Positions 1 through 8,463 are shown, counted from the first letter of the stretch. The stretch is DNA of 64,000 bases from Gracilibacillus kekensis (GCF_900143085.1 NZ_FRCZ01000003.1:62001-126000); one strand, 5' to 3'. Notes: generated by a model not told the origin, from the sequence alone. Numbers and translations are program-made.

Positions 1-1
1 T

Positions 2-214
2 GGGAGTATATTGTTAATGGAACATGGTTTGAGCTCTAATCGATTCCTGACCTTAACGCAAAAAGTGATTGACCCATTCCATAATAAATTAGTTGGATGT
101 CATTGTAATAGAGATATAAACAAATTATTAGATGAAGCTAATCTTCAAATCGATCATAGAGAACGTTATTGGTCAGATATCGTATACTTAATTTGGGCAA
201 AACCTAATAAGTAA
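2..214 (+). CDS. C-terminal end of a class I SAM-dependent methyltransferase (5' truncated)
   Basis: The reading frame is open from the window edge to a TAA at 212-214, so only the last 70 residues are present. The tail contains the phrases LMEHGLSSN, LVGCHCNRDI and a final VYLIWAKP. This is the usual ending of small UbiE-type methyltransferases of Bacillaceae: a beta strand with an HG..S motif, an LVGCH.NRDI segment and a closing YLI.A.P strand. The SAM-binding half lies outside the window, so the substrate cannot be named. The internal TTG at 11 is not a real start, because the frame continues upstream of it. Family assignment is fairly confident, function is not. Confidence 0.6.
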   Translation, partial: GSILLMEHGLSSNRFLTLTQKVIDPFHNKLVGCHCNRDINKLLDEANLQIDHRERYWSDIVYLIWAKPNK

Positions 215-223
215 ATTTCCACT

Positions 224-256
224 AAAAAACTCTCCTTTCAAAATTATAGAAAGGAG
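224..256 (-). terminator. Rho-independent terminator of the NAD kinase transcript
   Basis: Read on the minus strand, the 8-bp stem ctcctttc/gaaaggag (232-239 with 249-256) is followed by a run of T (complement of 224-229). It lies about 130 bp beyond the nadK stop. Confidence 0.7.
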
Positions 257-382
257 GAGCTATTGTTCATTCACTTTGTTCTCGCTCGTAATCCCCTCCG
301 ATTAGTGGGAGATAAATATCCTGATAAGTTTCACTAAAAATGTCGATTCTGGTTATTTTTCTATCTTTTCTATCTTTTCTAT
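257..382 (-). other. 41-codon coding-like tail after nadK, no start codon
   Basis: On the minus strand, directly after the nadK stop but in another frame, an open stretch ends at a TGA near 268. It reads as a plausible protein end (SETYQDIYLPLIGG, then DYEREQSE) but has no ATG, GTG or TTG. It begins inside three copies of a 9-bp A-rich repeat (about 358-385). It may be a gene fragment or chance; no family was recognised. Confidence 0.25.
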
Positions 383-1183
383 CTATAGGAACGTTCGTTG
401 GACTCTATCCCAGAAGGAGTTGTTTTTCAACTTGACTGTTTTAATCCGTTTATCACTTAATTGCATGGTCAATAAATGTATATTTCGAATAGAATATGCT
501 TCATTATCAAGCCCCACAATAGGATAATCGTTACCGTCTTGGATGACTTCCAGACGTAATTTTCGATCTTGACTTAAAATAAAAGAAGAACCTAACGTAC
601 GGTAGCGATTATTATTTAACGATGCAAGCTCTGTTACTTGCATACATGGTATTTTAGGATCTATTACAGCTCCTGTTGTTGACTTATTGTACCCCGTACT
701 TCCCGTCGGAGTCGCTACGATTAATCCATCTCCTCGAAAACGCTCAAAATGATTATTATCGATGGAAACATCAATGACAATTGTTTTAATAATGGCGGAT
801 CGAATAGCCGCTTCATTTAAACAATGGAAGGTTGATTCATCATTAATCGTTACATCAATTACTGGAAAGCGGCGAACTTCTATCGAATTATCCTTCATGG
901 AGTCCACCATCCTGTCATAGTGATCAATGTTGAAATCACAATATAAACCAGATTCGTCTTTTTGTGTAATTCCTAAGTATAAGCAATCTTGACGAAAGTC
1001 TGTATGACGTACCGCTTGTAAGAACTCTCCATCTCCGCCAACACTGATGATAATATTAGCATCTTTCGAGTCCTCAACGATTAAAAATCCGTTTTCTTCC
1101 ACATACTTGAACAAGGGTTTCAATTTTTCTATAATTTCGTCACTTTTTTTGTAATAAAAATATAAATTTTTTCTAGTATCCAT
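383..1183 (-). CDS. nadK: NAD kinase (PpnKB/YtdI type)
   Basis: Phosphorylates NAD to NADP in the cytosol using ATP or polyphosphate. The 266-residue protein has the NAD-kinase signature ISVGGDGEFL near residue 48 (GGDG nucleotide-binding loop, catalytic Asp). It also has LNEAAIR near residue 122 and the DGLIVATPTGSTGYN motif near 153, all in the family order. Length matches B. subtilis YtdI (about 267). A clear Shine-Dalgarno sequence (AAGGAGG) lies upstream of the ATG. It stands alone on the minus strand, divergent from the ytfI-ytfJ pair, with its own terminator. The tail NSFWDRVQRTFL is the usual family ending, so the gene looks intact. Confidence 0.93.
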   Translation of the reverse strand: MDTRKNLYFYYKKSDEIIEKLKPLFKYVEENGFLIVEDSKDANIIISVGGDGEFLQAVRHTDFRQDCLYLGITQKDESGLYCDFNIDHYDRMVDSMKDNSIEVRRFPVIDVTINDESTFHCLNEAAIRSAIIKTIVIDVSIDNNHFERFRGDGLIVATPTGSTGYNKSTTGAVIDPKIPCMQVTELASLNNNRYRTLGSSFILSQDRKLRLEVIQDGNDYPIVGLDNEAYSIRNIHLLTMQLSDKRIKTVKLKNNSFWDRVQRTFL

Positions 1184-1335
1184 TTTATTGCCTCCTTACT
1201 GTATGTAACTGAGTTAATCTTATCATGGTTTGGACAGGTATCCTATTAATACGTACGAAGATTTTGTATCGTTTTCCTATGTCTATGATAATTCTGTATC
1301 TATTTGTAAATAATAGTAGGAGAGGTGATATACAT

Positions 1336-1833
1336 ATGATTTTCTTATTATTGGCTTTTCTTATTGTTTTCATAACTCTTGTTTTCGTTATTTTTCAATT
1401 ACGTATTTATATTCAATTAATTTGGCAAATTGACGAGGAAGAAAAATATTTGCAAGTCTCTGCGAATGTTTTAAAATTTTCATTTTATCAGAAAGAGATT
1501 GATTTTACTGAATGGGATTTGCCATCAATTGATAAGCAAAAAGGGAACTGGCGTGAAAAATTTGAGTCATTTAAAAAAATAATGCGTGTATCAAAGGTAG
1601 AAAAAATGAAATCTGTAACGATGGTCGCAACAGATGACCCTGCTATTACCGCTTATATATATACTTTTTTAAAAGTGATTAACGAATGGATTACTTCTGT
1701 TTATAGCAAAAAGAATGCTTCAGAAATGGTTATCGGAGCAAATTTTGAAGAAAATGTCTTTCAATCATCTGGGGAGTGCATGATATCGATGAAATTGAGT
1801 AAAACTATCAAAGAAATTCGGAAACTAAAATAA
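1336..1833 (+). CDS. ytfI: DUF2953 membrane-anchored protein (YtfI-like)
   Basis: A 165-residue protein with one N-terminal hydrophobic segment (residues 2-22, MIFLLLAFLIVFITL...), then a soluble domain of the DUF2953 type. The ATG at 1336 is chosen over the more upstream GTG because AGGAGAGGTGAT lies at the right distance before it. The upstream extension would run through the intergenic region. It sits 26 bp before ytfJ, as in Bacillus, and is probably cotranscribed. Function is unknown; the pairing with the spore gene ytfJ suggests a sporulation role (inference). It is shorter than B. subtilis YtfI (roughly 215). Confidence 0.7.
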   Translation: MIFLLLAFLIVFITLVFVIFQLRIYIQLIWQIDEEEKYLQVSANVLKFSFYQKEIDFTEWDLPSIDKQKGNWREKFESFKKIMRVSKVEKMKSVTMVATDDPAITAYIYTFLKVINEWITSVYSKKNASEMVIGANFEENVFQSSGECMISMKLSKTIKEIRKLK

Positions 1834-1859
1834 CAAAAAAGGCGGAAGGAGACGAACAA

Positions 1860-2300
1860 ATGGCAGAAAATAATAGTGAAAACACACACCCATTAGAAGG
1901 ATTTATGTCTTTAACTATGGAAAATTTAAAAGAGTTAATCGAGGTAGATACCGCGATCGGTAAACCGATAGATGTGCCAGATGGAAGTGTTATTATTCCG
2001 TTATCGAAAGTGAAGTTTGGCTTTGCTTCAGGTGGAAGTGAATTTATCCCAAGCAGTCAGGGGAAAGAGAGTAGTCAAAAAGATAACGAATCTGATTCAA
2101 TCATTCCTTTTGGTGGTGGAAGTGGTGGGGGAGTATCGATTACACCTACCGCATTTTTGGTAGCAAACAGAGACGGAGTAGAGTTAATAACATTGAATGA
2201 AACAACGAAAGTATATGAAAAGATGTTAGATAAAGGACCACAAGTGATTGATCAAGTCATGGAAATGCTTAAACAGAGAAAGGACAAATCGGATAATTAG
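1860..2300 (+). CDS. ytfJ: GerW-family sporulation protein YtfJ
   Basis: A 146-residue protein of the GerW/YtfJ family, found in the forespore and linked to germination in Bacillus. Visible signatures are HPLEGFM at the start, the segment DTAIGKPI..PDGSVIIPLSKV, then FGFASGGSE. A glycine-rich linker (GGGSGGGVSI, about residues 84-93) leads to the conserved block ITPTAFLVAN. There is no signal peptide or membrane segment. The start is supported by GGAAGGAGA a few bases upstream. It follows ytfI by 26 bp and precedes an unusual inverted repeat. Confidence 0.9.
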   Translation: MAENNSENTHPLEGFMSLTMENLKELIEVDTAIGKPIDVPDGSVIIPLSKVKFGFASGGSEFIPSSQGKESSQKDNESDSIIPFGGGSGGGVSITPTAFLVANRDGVELITLNETTKVYEKMLDKGPQVIDQVMEMLKQRKDKSDN

Positions 2301-2336
2301 CGGATGTCGCTCTTAATGCTTATCAGTAGACAATTT

Positions 2337-2426
2337 GATTTCACTGCCTTCATAATAATATTGGGAGTTTCTGTGATAGCTAAGAGACTTTTTGCCTTAT
2401 TATGGGTTTCGTGCAGGCAGTGAATC
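2337..2426. repeat. Long imperfect inverted repeat between ytfJ and ytxK
   Basis: The outer arms 2337-2349 (gatttcactgcct) and 2415-2426 (aggcagtgaatc) pair over 12 bp with one bulged base. Inside them cataataa (2351-2358) pairs with ttattatg (2397-2404). No T run follows, so it is not a standard terminator. Function unknown. Confidence 0.5.
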
Positions 2427-2455
2427 ATTTTGAATATTGATGGAGGGAAAGAAAC

Positions 2456-3436
2456 ATGTCATTTAATATAGAAAAGGCATTTACACATTTAGATAAATTA
2501 ACTGATTCCATAGAAGAGACAGAAAATCAACCATACTTAGATAGTCTAATTTTGGCATTGCGTGTTATTCAAACAAGTGAAGAAGTTGATGTAACAGAGC
2601 AACAAACACAACATATCGAAGAATTAAAAGAGCTATTAGCACAAGATGAAGTAACAAGTGAAGACATTCGTAAGATGATTCAATTAGCCTTAATTAAGGG
2701 AATGAAAGGTTCTACCCAACACCAACATGTGGTGACACCAGATTCCGTCGCTATGTTTATGGGATATTTTATTCAGAAACTACTACCTGATTCCAAGTCG
2801 TTTCGTTTATTTGATCCAGCAAGCGGTGCTGCAAATTTATTAACAGCTGTCATTAATCAAGTAGAAGCAAAGGTAGAAGGTTATGGAAGTGAAATAGATC
2901 CTACATTAATTCAATTAGCTGTAGAAAGTGCAAATTTACAAAAAGTATCCGTAGAATATTTTCATCAAGACAGTTTAACACCATTATTCTTAGAACCAGT
3001 GGATACAGTCGTTTCCGATTTGCCTGTCGGTTATTATCCTGACGATGAACATGCTGCAAAGTTCGACTTAAGTGCTGCAGAGGGACACACGTATTCACAT
3101 CATTTATTTATAGAACAAAGCATTAATTATACGAAAGAAGAAGGCTTCTTATTATTCTTGATTCCTAACTTTTTATTTACAAGTGATCAGCGTGATGGGT
3201 TACAAAAGTTTCTTCAAAAGCATGCACATATATTAGCACTTTTACAATTACCATTATCCATGTTTTCTTCTGAACAACATGCTAAAAGTATTTTAGTATT
3301 ACAAAAACAAGGAAAGAATACGAAGCCGCCAAAACAAACATTAATGGCGCAATTACCTTCATTTAAGGATGTTCATGCAACACATAATATGCTTAAAAAG
3401 ATTGACGATTGGTTCAAGTCAGAAAATAGCAAATAA
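2456..3436 (+). CDS. ytxK: YtxK, class I SAM-dependent (N6-adenine-type) methyltransferase
   Basis: A 326-residue protein resembling the catalytic subunit of type I restriction methylases but free-standing. A helical N-terminal part (about 1-95) precedes a Rossmann methyltransferase domain. Motif I is seen as FDPASGAANLLT (about 121-132), and the catalytic loop as VSDLPVGYYP (about 184-193), where DLPVGYY replaces the canonical NPPY/F. Such a change is usual for YtxK proteins. No restriction or specificity gene is nearby. It lies directly upstream of ackA, as in B. subtilis. Substrate unknown. GGAGGG upstream supports the ATG. Confidence 0.85.
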   Translation: MSFNIEKAFTHLDKLTDSIEETENQPYLDSLILALRVIQTSEEVDVTEQQTQHIEELKELLAQDEVTSEDIRKMIQLALIKGMKGSTQHQHVVTPDSVAMFMGYFIQKLLPDSKSFRLFDPASGAANLLTAVINQVEAKVEGYGSEIDPTLIQLAVESANLQKVSVEYFHQDSLTPLFLEPVDTVVSDLPVGYYPDDEHAAKFDLSAAEGHTYSHHLFIEQSINYTKEEGFLLFLIPNFLFTSDQRDGLQKFLQKHAHILALLQLPLSMFSSEQHAKSILVLQKQGKNTKPPKQTLMAQLPSFKDVHATHNMLKKIDDWFKSENSK

Positions 3437-3457
3437 TCAGAAAATAAAAATTTCATG

Positions 3458-3514
3458 AAGGAAACGTTACCATTGAATATTCCGGTTGCAAACTTATTCT
3501 GACGGTGTTTAAAT
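3458..3514 (+). promoter_or_regulatory. Candidate CcpA site (cre) and promoter of ackA
   Basis: 3458-3472 (aaggaaacgttacca) fits the cre consensus WTGNAANCGNWNNCA with one mismatch. A possible promoter follows: TTGCAA at 3486-3491, then TTAAAT at 3509-3514, 17 bp apart. The cre would be centred near -56. That is the position from which CcpA activates ackA in B. subtilis. Confidence 0.5.
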
Positions 3515-3596
3515 GGAGTGGGGAATGTTTAAAAAAATAAAAAATCCATTGTTACACTTGACAGGATAAGTAACAGACAGATCGAAAGGAATGAAA

Positions 3597-4784
3597 ATGT
3601 TGCGTAAAATTTTAGCTATTAATGCTGGTAGTTCTTCACTTAAATTTCAGCTGATAGAAATGCCAGAGGAAAAAGTCTTATCAAAAGGCCTAGTAGAACG
3701 CATTGGAATTGCAGATTCCGTTTTCACTATTGAATTCGGTGATAAAGAAGAGGAAGAAACAAGAGATATAGCGGATCATGCAGTAGCGGTTAAATTATTA
3801 TTAGATAAACTAACATCTTTTGGTGTGATCAAAAGTTTAGATGAAATTGACGGTATTGGTCATCGTGTTGTTCATGGTGGAGAGAAGTTCAATGATTCTG
3901 TAGTCATCACAGAACAAGTTATCAAAGAGATTGAAGAAGTTTCAGAATTAGCGCCATTACACAATCCAGCTAACCTAACAGGAATTCGTGCTTTTCAAGA
4001 GGTACTTCCTAATGTACCTGCAGTGGCAGTATTCGATACAGCTTTCCATCAAACAATGCCAGAGCAATCGTATTTATACAGTTTACCATATGAATATTAT
4101 CAAGATTACGGCATACGTAAATATGGTTTTCATGGTACCTCCCACAAATATGTTGCGGAACGCGCATCTGAGTTAATGGGGCTACCGTTAAAACAATTAC
4201 GTTTATTATCATGTCACCTAGGAAATGGCGCCAGTATTGCAGCAATAGAGAATGGCAAATCCATTGATACATCGATGGGCTTTACGCCTTTAGCAGGTGT
4301 GACAATGGGAACCAGATCTGGTAATATTGATCCGGCTCTTATCCCATATATTATGGAAAAAACAGGTCAAACAGCTTCTGAAGTAATGAATGTCTTAAAT
4401 AAAAAAAGCGGTATGTTAGCTTTATCTGGTTTTTCCAGTGACCTTCGTGATATTCAAGATAAAGCGAACAGTGGCGATGGACGAGCTGAGCTTGCTTTAC
4501 AAGTATTTGCTGAACGGATTCATAAATATATTGGTTCATATGCAGCAAGAATGCACGGAGTAGATGCGATTATCTTTACTGCTGGTGTAGGAGAAAACAG
4601 TATCACCATCCGTGAACGCGTATTAAAAGGATTGGAATTCATGGGGGTTTATTGGGATCAGAGTTTAAATAATATCCGTGGAAAAGAAACGTTTGTTAAT
4701 TATCCGCACTCACCAGTGAAAGTCATCGTAATTCCAACAAATGAGGAAGTTATGATTGCTAGAGATACAGTTCGTTTAACATAA
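3597..4784 (+). CDS. ackA: Acetate kinase
   Basis: Interconverts acetyl phosphate plus ADP with acetate plus ATP, the last step of overflow metabolism, in the cytosol. The family marks are all present. They are [11 protein letters not shown] at the N-terminus, GHRVVHGGE, the catalytic-Asp region [43 protein letters not shown] and FTAGVGENS near the C-terminus. The length of 395 matches the family. The start at 3597 is preferred over the ATG at 3591, because AAAGGA ends at 3590, leaving no room for the earlier start but six bases for this one. A strong shared terminator follows. A candidate cre upstream suggests CcpA activation. Confidence 0.96.
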   Translation: MLRKILAINAGSSSLKFQLIEMPEEKVLSKGLVERIGIADSVFTIEFGDKEEEETRDIADHAVAVKLLLDKLTSFGVIKSLDEIDGIGHRVVHGGEKFNDSVVITEQVIKEIEEVSELAPLHNPANLTGIRAFQEVLPNVPAVAVFDTAFHQTMPEQSYLYSLPYEYYQDYGIRKYGFHGTSHKYVAERASELMGLPLKQLRLLSCHLGNGASIAAIENGKSIDTSMGFTPLAGVTMGTRSGNIDPALIPYIMEKTGQTASEVMNVLNKKSGMLALSGFSSDLRDIQDKANSGDGRAELALQVFAERIHKYIGSYAARMHGVDAIIFTAGVGENSITIRERVLKGLEFMGVYWDQSLNNIRGKETFVNYPHSPVKVIVIPTNEEVMIARDTVRLT

Positions 4785-4795
4785 TAGTGAAGTTA

Positions 4796-4831
4796 AAAAC
4801 CCTGTTTCTATTGATCAGAAACAGGGTTTTA
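4796..4831. terminator. Bidirectional terminator between ackA and the stress-protein gene
   Basis: A 14-bp stem, aaaaccctgtttct with agaaacagggtttt, around the 7-nt loop attgatc. A- and T-rich flanks let it serve both convergent genes. Confidence 0.85.
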
Positions 4832-4841
4832 TTATAGCTTT

Positions 4842-5285
4842 TCAACTTCTAACAACCAATACGTCGGCTTTTGCATACCGTGTTATACTTTCAGATACAC
4901 TACCGATTAAAAATCTTTCTACAGCATTCATACCGGTAGCACCACAAATAATAAGGTCTGCTTCGAATTTTTTAGCTAAATCTTTTGGGATTTTAATTTT
5001 TGGTGATCCAATTTCCACATGAGTAGTAATATCTTTGATTCCTTTGTTTTGTGCTTTTTCTTTATACTCATCAAGTAATGTCTGGGCATAACTCTCAGAT
5101 CGAGCTGCTAATGTTTGATCATATACTTCTGGGGCAACTGTTGTGATTGTACGTGTATCTATTACATGTGCTAAAAACATTTTAGCATCATTTCGCAGTA
5201 CAATATCTACTGCTTTTTTAAAAGCTAGTTCAGAAGCATCAGAGCCATCTACTGCTACTAATACTCGATCATATTCAAAAGTCAT
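4842..5285 (-). CDS. Universal stress protein (UspA family)
   Basis: A 147-residue cytosolic UspA domain. It starts with the beta strand RVLVAVDGSDASELAF. It ends with the ATP-binding signature G-x2-G-x9-G(S/T), seen as GATGMNAVERFLIGSVS, followed by the strand ADVLVVRS. This identifies the nucleotide-binding subclass. Its partner or signal is unknown. It converges on ackA and shares its terminator. The minus-strand upstream sequence carries an extended -10 element, TGtTATAAT, at about 5324-5316. An Usp gene next to ackA is common in Bacillaceae. Confidence 0.88.
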   Translation of the reverse strand: MTFEYDRVLVAVDGSDASELAFKKAVDIVLRNDAKMFLAHVIDTRTITTVAPEVYDQTLAARSESYAQTLLDEYKEKAQNKGIKDITTHVEIGSPKIKIPKDLAKKFEADLIICGATGMNAVERFLIGSVSESITRYAKADVLVVRS

Positions 5286-5411
5286 CTCGAACTCCCCTTT
5301 CGTTTCTATACCACTATTATAACATGTATCCGCTTTCTTTTGGAAGAATGAATAAATGTTTCTTACTTAACATATACCACTAATAGCCCATTTTTAAACA
5401 ATTTTACTACA

Positions 5412-5500
5412 AAGGATAAAAAGTGTGCTTTGCTTTTTTCTTCACGGGATATGTCAAGCTGTAGAAGGGATAAGTCATTGTTTTCACGGGATAAAATGAA
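5412..5500. repeat. Short 21-bp-period GGGATA array
   Basis: Within the 335-bp gap 5286-5620, copies of tTCACGGGATA-like sequence begin at about 5441, 5463 and 5484, spaced 22 and 21 bp. They belong to the same family as the larger arrays at 12.9 and 25.4 kb. No gene was found in this gap. Confidence 0.55.
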
Positions 5501-5620
5501 TTTCATCAGTTCGATTGTCGCTGAATTATAATAAACTATATAGTCATTTATAGAAAAATTTACAATAATAATGTAACATGGAATATGTAGTGCAGTTTGT
5601 AGGTTGAAGGAGGAAAATAC

Positions 5621-6376
5621 ATGGGTCACGCCTTTATTACGGCAGGGACAAAAGGCCTGGGTTTAAAAGTTACAGAAGGTTTTATTAATAAAGGGCATGC
5701 CGTCTCGGTCACCTACTTTAGAGACTTTAAACGTGCCAAACAATTACAGCAGCGATTTCCTGAAGCATCGATTGAGATTATCCAAGTGGATGTTTGTAAT
5801 CAAAAAGATTTAACAAACGCTGTTGCTAGAGCTGTCGAAAAGTTTGGAACGATCGACTATTTAATTAATAACGCAGGACCTTTTATTTTTGAAAGAAAAA
5901 AACTTACAGATCATACAGATGAAGAATGGGACCAAATGATTAGAGGTAATTTGGATGCTGTTTTTCACTTATTAAAACTCACTATTCCAGACATGCGTAA
6001 AAAGCAATTCGGGCGTATCGTTAATTACGGTTTTCAAAGTGCGAATACTTCTGCTGGTTGGATTAATCGAGCTGCGTTTTCGGCTGCAAAGGTCGGACTA
6101 GTATCCTTGACCAAATCAATAGCTTATGAAGAAGCAGAAAATGGCATTACCTCTAATATGGTTTGTCCAGGTGATATCGCAGGGGATATGAAAGAAGCAT
6201 CTATTGAAAAGAGTAGGAAAACACAAGATCCTTATACTCCAATAGGTCGCTCCGGCACAGGTGAAGATATCGCTCGAACGGTTCTGTTTTTCTGTGATCA
6301 GGATTCTGATATGATTACAGGAACAGTAGTCGATATAAATGGAGGATTAGATGTGATTCATCAACATCGAAAATAA
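5621..6376 (+). CDS. Short-chain dehydrogenase/reductase, YtkK-like, with altered active site
   Basis: A 251-residue Rossmann-fold protein of the FabG-like SDR family. Visible marks are the cofactor loop TAGTKGLG (residues 7-14), NNAGP near 86 and the C-terminal DINGGLDV. The catalytic Tyr of the YxxxK motif is replaced by Phe: the sequence reads AAFSAAKVGL near residue 150. A classical SDR reaction is therefore doubtful, or another residue acts. I believe B. subtilis YtkK shows the same change, from memory. GAAGGAGG upstream supports the ATG. It directly precedes the sigma-W cluster but is separated from it by that cluster's own promoter. Confidence 0.75.
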   Translation: MGHAFITAGTKGLGLKVTEGFINKGHAVSVTYFRDFKRAKQLQQRFPEASIEIIQVDVCNQKDLTNAVARAVEKFGTIDYLINNAGPFIFERKKLTDHTDEEWDQMIRGNLDAVFHLLKLTIPDMRKKQFGRIVNYGFQSANTSAGWINRAAFSAAKVGLVSLTKSIAYEEAENGITSNMVCPGDIAGDMKEASIEKSRKTQDPYTPIGRSGTGEDIARTVLFFCDQDSDMITGTVVDINGGLDVIHQHRK

Positions 6377-6396
6377 TTTATTTTTTTTTGAAATAC

Positions 6397-6422
6397 TGAA
6401 ACCTTTTTCGAAACCATTCGTA
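6397..6422 (+). promoter_or_regulatory. Sigma-W promoter of the PspA cluster
   Basis: TGAAAC at 6397-6402, exactly 16 bases, then CGTA at 6419-6422. This is a perfect match to the ECF sigma-W consensus. It lies about 45 bp before the DUF4178 start. In B. subtilis the pspA-like gene is also sigma-W controlled. Confidence 0.85.
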
Positions 6423-6466
6423 CATATTAGTAACAACCCATTAAGTAATGAAATGAGGTGCACCAA

Positions 6467-6976
6467 ATGGGTTTCTTTTCGAAATTATTCGGCAAAAAAG
6501 AAACGAAAGCAACTGTGAATAAAAGAGATTTGCTTTCGGTAGAAGTGGGGGATATTATTGAATATGATTTAGCAGACTATGAAGTTGTAGGGAAAATCAC
6601 CTACCGAGAAGGTAGCTATATATGGTACAGTTATCAATTACTTGGCGAGAGTAAAACAATCTGGTTATCAGCCGAGATGGATGATGAATTAGAGCTAGGT
6701 ATTTATGAAAAAATTCAGTTACCTGTAGCGAGCGATTTTCCTAAAGAAATTGTATTTAATAACAAAACCTATTCTCTAGATGAAAGTGGTCAAGCTCAAG
6801 TAACTGGTGAAGGAAGAAGCAGTACTTTAACAGGTCAAAAAATTCGCTACGCGGAGTACTGTGATAATGACGAAGTTTCTTTTATCAGTGTGGAAGAGTG
6901 GGGTAGTGATGTGGAAGCAAGCATCGGCTATTCGATTGATTCCTATGAAGTAAAAATAATTGCTGGTTCAATGTAA
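6467..6976 (+). CDS. DUF4178 protein of the PspA cluster
   Basis: A 169-residue soluble protein beginning GFFSKLFGKKE, a short amphipathic start, followed by a beta-rich DUF4178 domain. That domain carries VGDIIEYDLADYEVVGKITY and WYSYQLL near its start, and RYAEYCDND and VEEWGSDVEAS near its end. DUF4178 proteins recur beside PspA genes in many bacteria, and no biochemical activity is established. The ATG at 6467 is chosen because GAGGTG lies six bases upstream; the earlier GTG overlaps that site. First gene after the sigma-W promoter and 23 bp before pspA, so almost certainly cotranscribed. Confidence 0.78.
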   Translation: MGFFSKLFGKKETKATVNKRDLLSVEVGDIIEYDLADYEVVGKITYREGSYIWYSYQLLGESKTIWLSAEMDDELELGIYEKIQLPVASDFPKEIVFNNKTYSLDESGQAQVTGEGRSSTLTGQKIRYAEYCDNDEVSFISVEEWGSDVEASIGYSIDSYEVKIIAGSM

Positions 6977-6999
6977 CTATCTTAAGGAGGAAAAAAATT

Positions 7000-7668
7000 A
7001 TGTTTCAATTTTTTAAACGTGTTAAAACAGTAGTAGGTTCAGAATTAAACGCTATGTTAGATAAGGCAGAAGATCCGGTTAAAATGCTCGATCAATTTAT
7101 GCGCGACATGGAATCTGACATTCGCGAGGTAGAATCTGCCGTTGCAAAACAAATTGCCAACGAAAAAATGTTGAAAAGAAAAGCGGATGATGCTCAAGCA
7201 TTAGTGGAGAAACGTCAAGGACAGGCAGAAAAAGCTATTGAAGCGGGGAACGAAGATTTGGCACGACGCGCTTTAGAAGATAAAAAAGAGCAGGAGTCCC
7301 AAGCAAATACCTTAAACGAATCATGGGAACGCGCTAAAAGAGATGCCGATCAGCTAAGAGAAAAACTAGATGAAATGAAAAAAGAATATCAACAAATGCA
7401 GTTGAAGAAAGATTCGTTAAAAGCAAGAGCAGAATCTGCTAAAACTCGTACAAAAATGAATCGCACGATGTCTTCTATTGGTAATGATGATTCGAAACGT
7501 GGATTTGAGCGAATGGAAGAAAAAGTGATGCAATTTGAAGCAGAAGCAGAAACGAGTGAAGATATGTCTTCAGCCAGTAAATCTCTCGACGATGAATTTG
7601 AAGAATTAGGAAATAGTGATGTGGATGATGAATTAGCAGCATTAAAAAAGAAATTAGGAAAAGAATAA
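7000..7668 (+). CDS. pspA: PspA/IM30 family envelope-stress protein
   Basis: A 222-residue, almost entirely alpha-helical ESCRT-III-like protein. The amphipathic helix MFQFFKRVKTVVGSELNAML at the N-terminus is followed by DPVKMLDQFMRDM and long charged coiled-coil segments (about 25-185), with an acidic C-terminal helix. Members oligomerise on the inner face of the cytoplasmic membrane and protect against leakage. AAGGAGG precedes the ATG. Second gene of the sigma-W cluster; a modest hairpin at 7686-7713 may reduce transcription into the next gene. Confidence 0.93.
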   Translation: MFQFFKRVKTVVGSELNAMLDKAEDPVKMLDQFMRDMESDIREVESAVAKQIANEKMLKRKADDAQALVEKRQGQAEKAIEAGNEDLARRALEDKKEQESQANTLNESWERAKRDADQLREKLDEMKKEYQQMQLKKDSLKARAESAKTRTKMNRTMSSIGNDDSKRGFERMEEKVMQFEAEAETSEDMSSASKSLDDEFEELGNSDVDDELAALKKKLGKE

Positions 7669-7685
7669 AAATACTAGCTAAGAGA

Positions 7686-7713
7686 GGACCTAAGGTAAGA
7701 CTTTAGGTTCTTT
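7686..7713 (+). terminator. Weak hairpin after pspA
   Basis: ggacctaa (7686-7693) pairs with ttaggttc (7703-7710), then TTT. A short T tract suggests partial termination or an mRNA-stabilising end. Confidence 0.4.
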
Positions 7714-7792
7714 CCGTGCTATGTTTAATCATAATTAATACAAAAAACGATCTTAGAATATATACTACTGTTATTTGGGAGGTGATCGAGAA

Positions 7793-8443
7793 GTGAAAAA
7801 ATCAATCGTTATTAGTGTTGTGGTTTTTTTAGCCATTATTCTGGCAGGTTGTGGTTCTAATATGTCCATATTCGATGAAACTAGTGCCGTTGTGAAAGAG
7901 GATCTTGAAGTATCAGAATCAAAAGATGAAATCATAAATAAGCTAAAGAGTGATAATGCTGATGTTGAAACATTAATATCTAATACTTTCCCATTTGTTG
8001 ATTCTGTTGTCGGAGAAGACACCACCGCAAATGTATATGGTACATTGCAATTTGAAGTAGAAGAGTTGGCTGACATATTAGCTGACGTGAAGCAGCCAGA
8101 TGAAATCTCCGAATATAAAGATGGACAACAGATCCTTGTTTATCCTGGTTACTTTGTTGTCTTGAAGGATAGTGAAGAAATCGACAATGCAACTTTCATT
8201 GAGGTGGCAAGTGAACAGTTTGTAAGAAATAATTATTCACCGAACTTTTTAACTACATATTTTGCAATTAGAATGCTCGATGGCATCTTCGGCAATAATT
8301 GGGTGTCGAGTCGTAGAAATTATTGTAGCTCAGGTGATTGCTATGGCGGTTATTCCACATCTCGAAGCTATAATAAAGGCGGCGTAACAAAAAACAGAGG
8401 ATTAGGCACTTTCCGAGGCGGCGGGCCTAGTTCAGGAAAATAA
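7793..8443 (+). CDS. DUF4247 lipoprotein
   Basis: A 216-residue protein with a lipoprotein signal: lysines, then a hydrophobic run ending in the lipobox LAGC (Cys about residue 20). It should be anchored on the outer face of the membrane. The exported part is of the DUF4247 type. It ends in a low-complexity tail rich in Gly, Ser, Tyr and Arg, with a CSSGDC pair of cysteines (about 178-183) and GTFRGGGPSSGK. The GTG at 7793 is chosen because GGGAGGTGATC lies just upstream; starting at 7775 would place codons within that site. Third gene of the cluster. Function unknown. Confidence 0.75.
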   Translation: MKKSIVISVVVFLAIILAGCGSNMSIFDETSAVVKEDLEVSESKDEIINKLKSDNADVETLISNTFPFVDSVVGEDTTANVYGTLQFEVEELADILADVKQPDEISEYKDGQQILVYPGYFVVLKDSEEIDNATFIEVASEQFVRNNYSPNFLTTYFAIRMLDGIFGNNWVSSRRNYCSSGDCYGGYSTSRSYNKGGVTKNRGLGTFRGGGPSSGK

Positions 8444-8463
8444 TCTAAAGAGGAGAGTTGAAT

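Noticed and set aside
5363-5629. 88-codon minus-strand ORF in the gap before the SDR gene
   Set aside because: It overlaps the 21-bp repeats and the SDR start region, and resembles no family.
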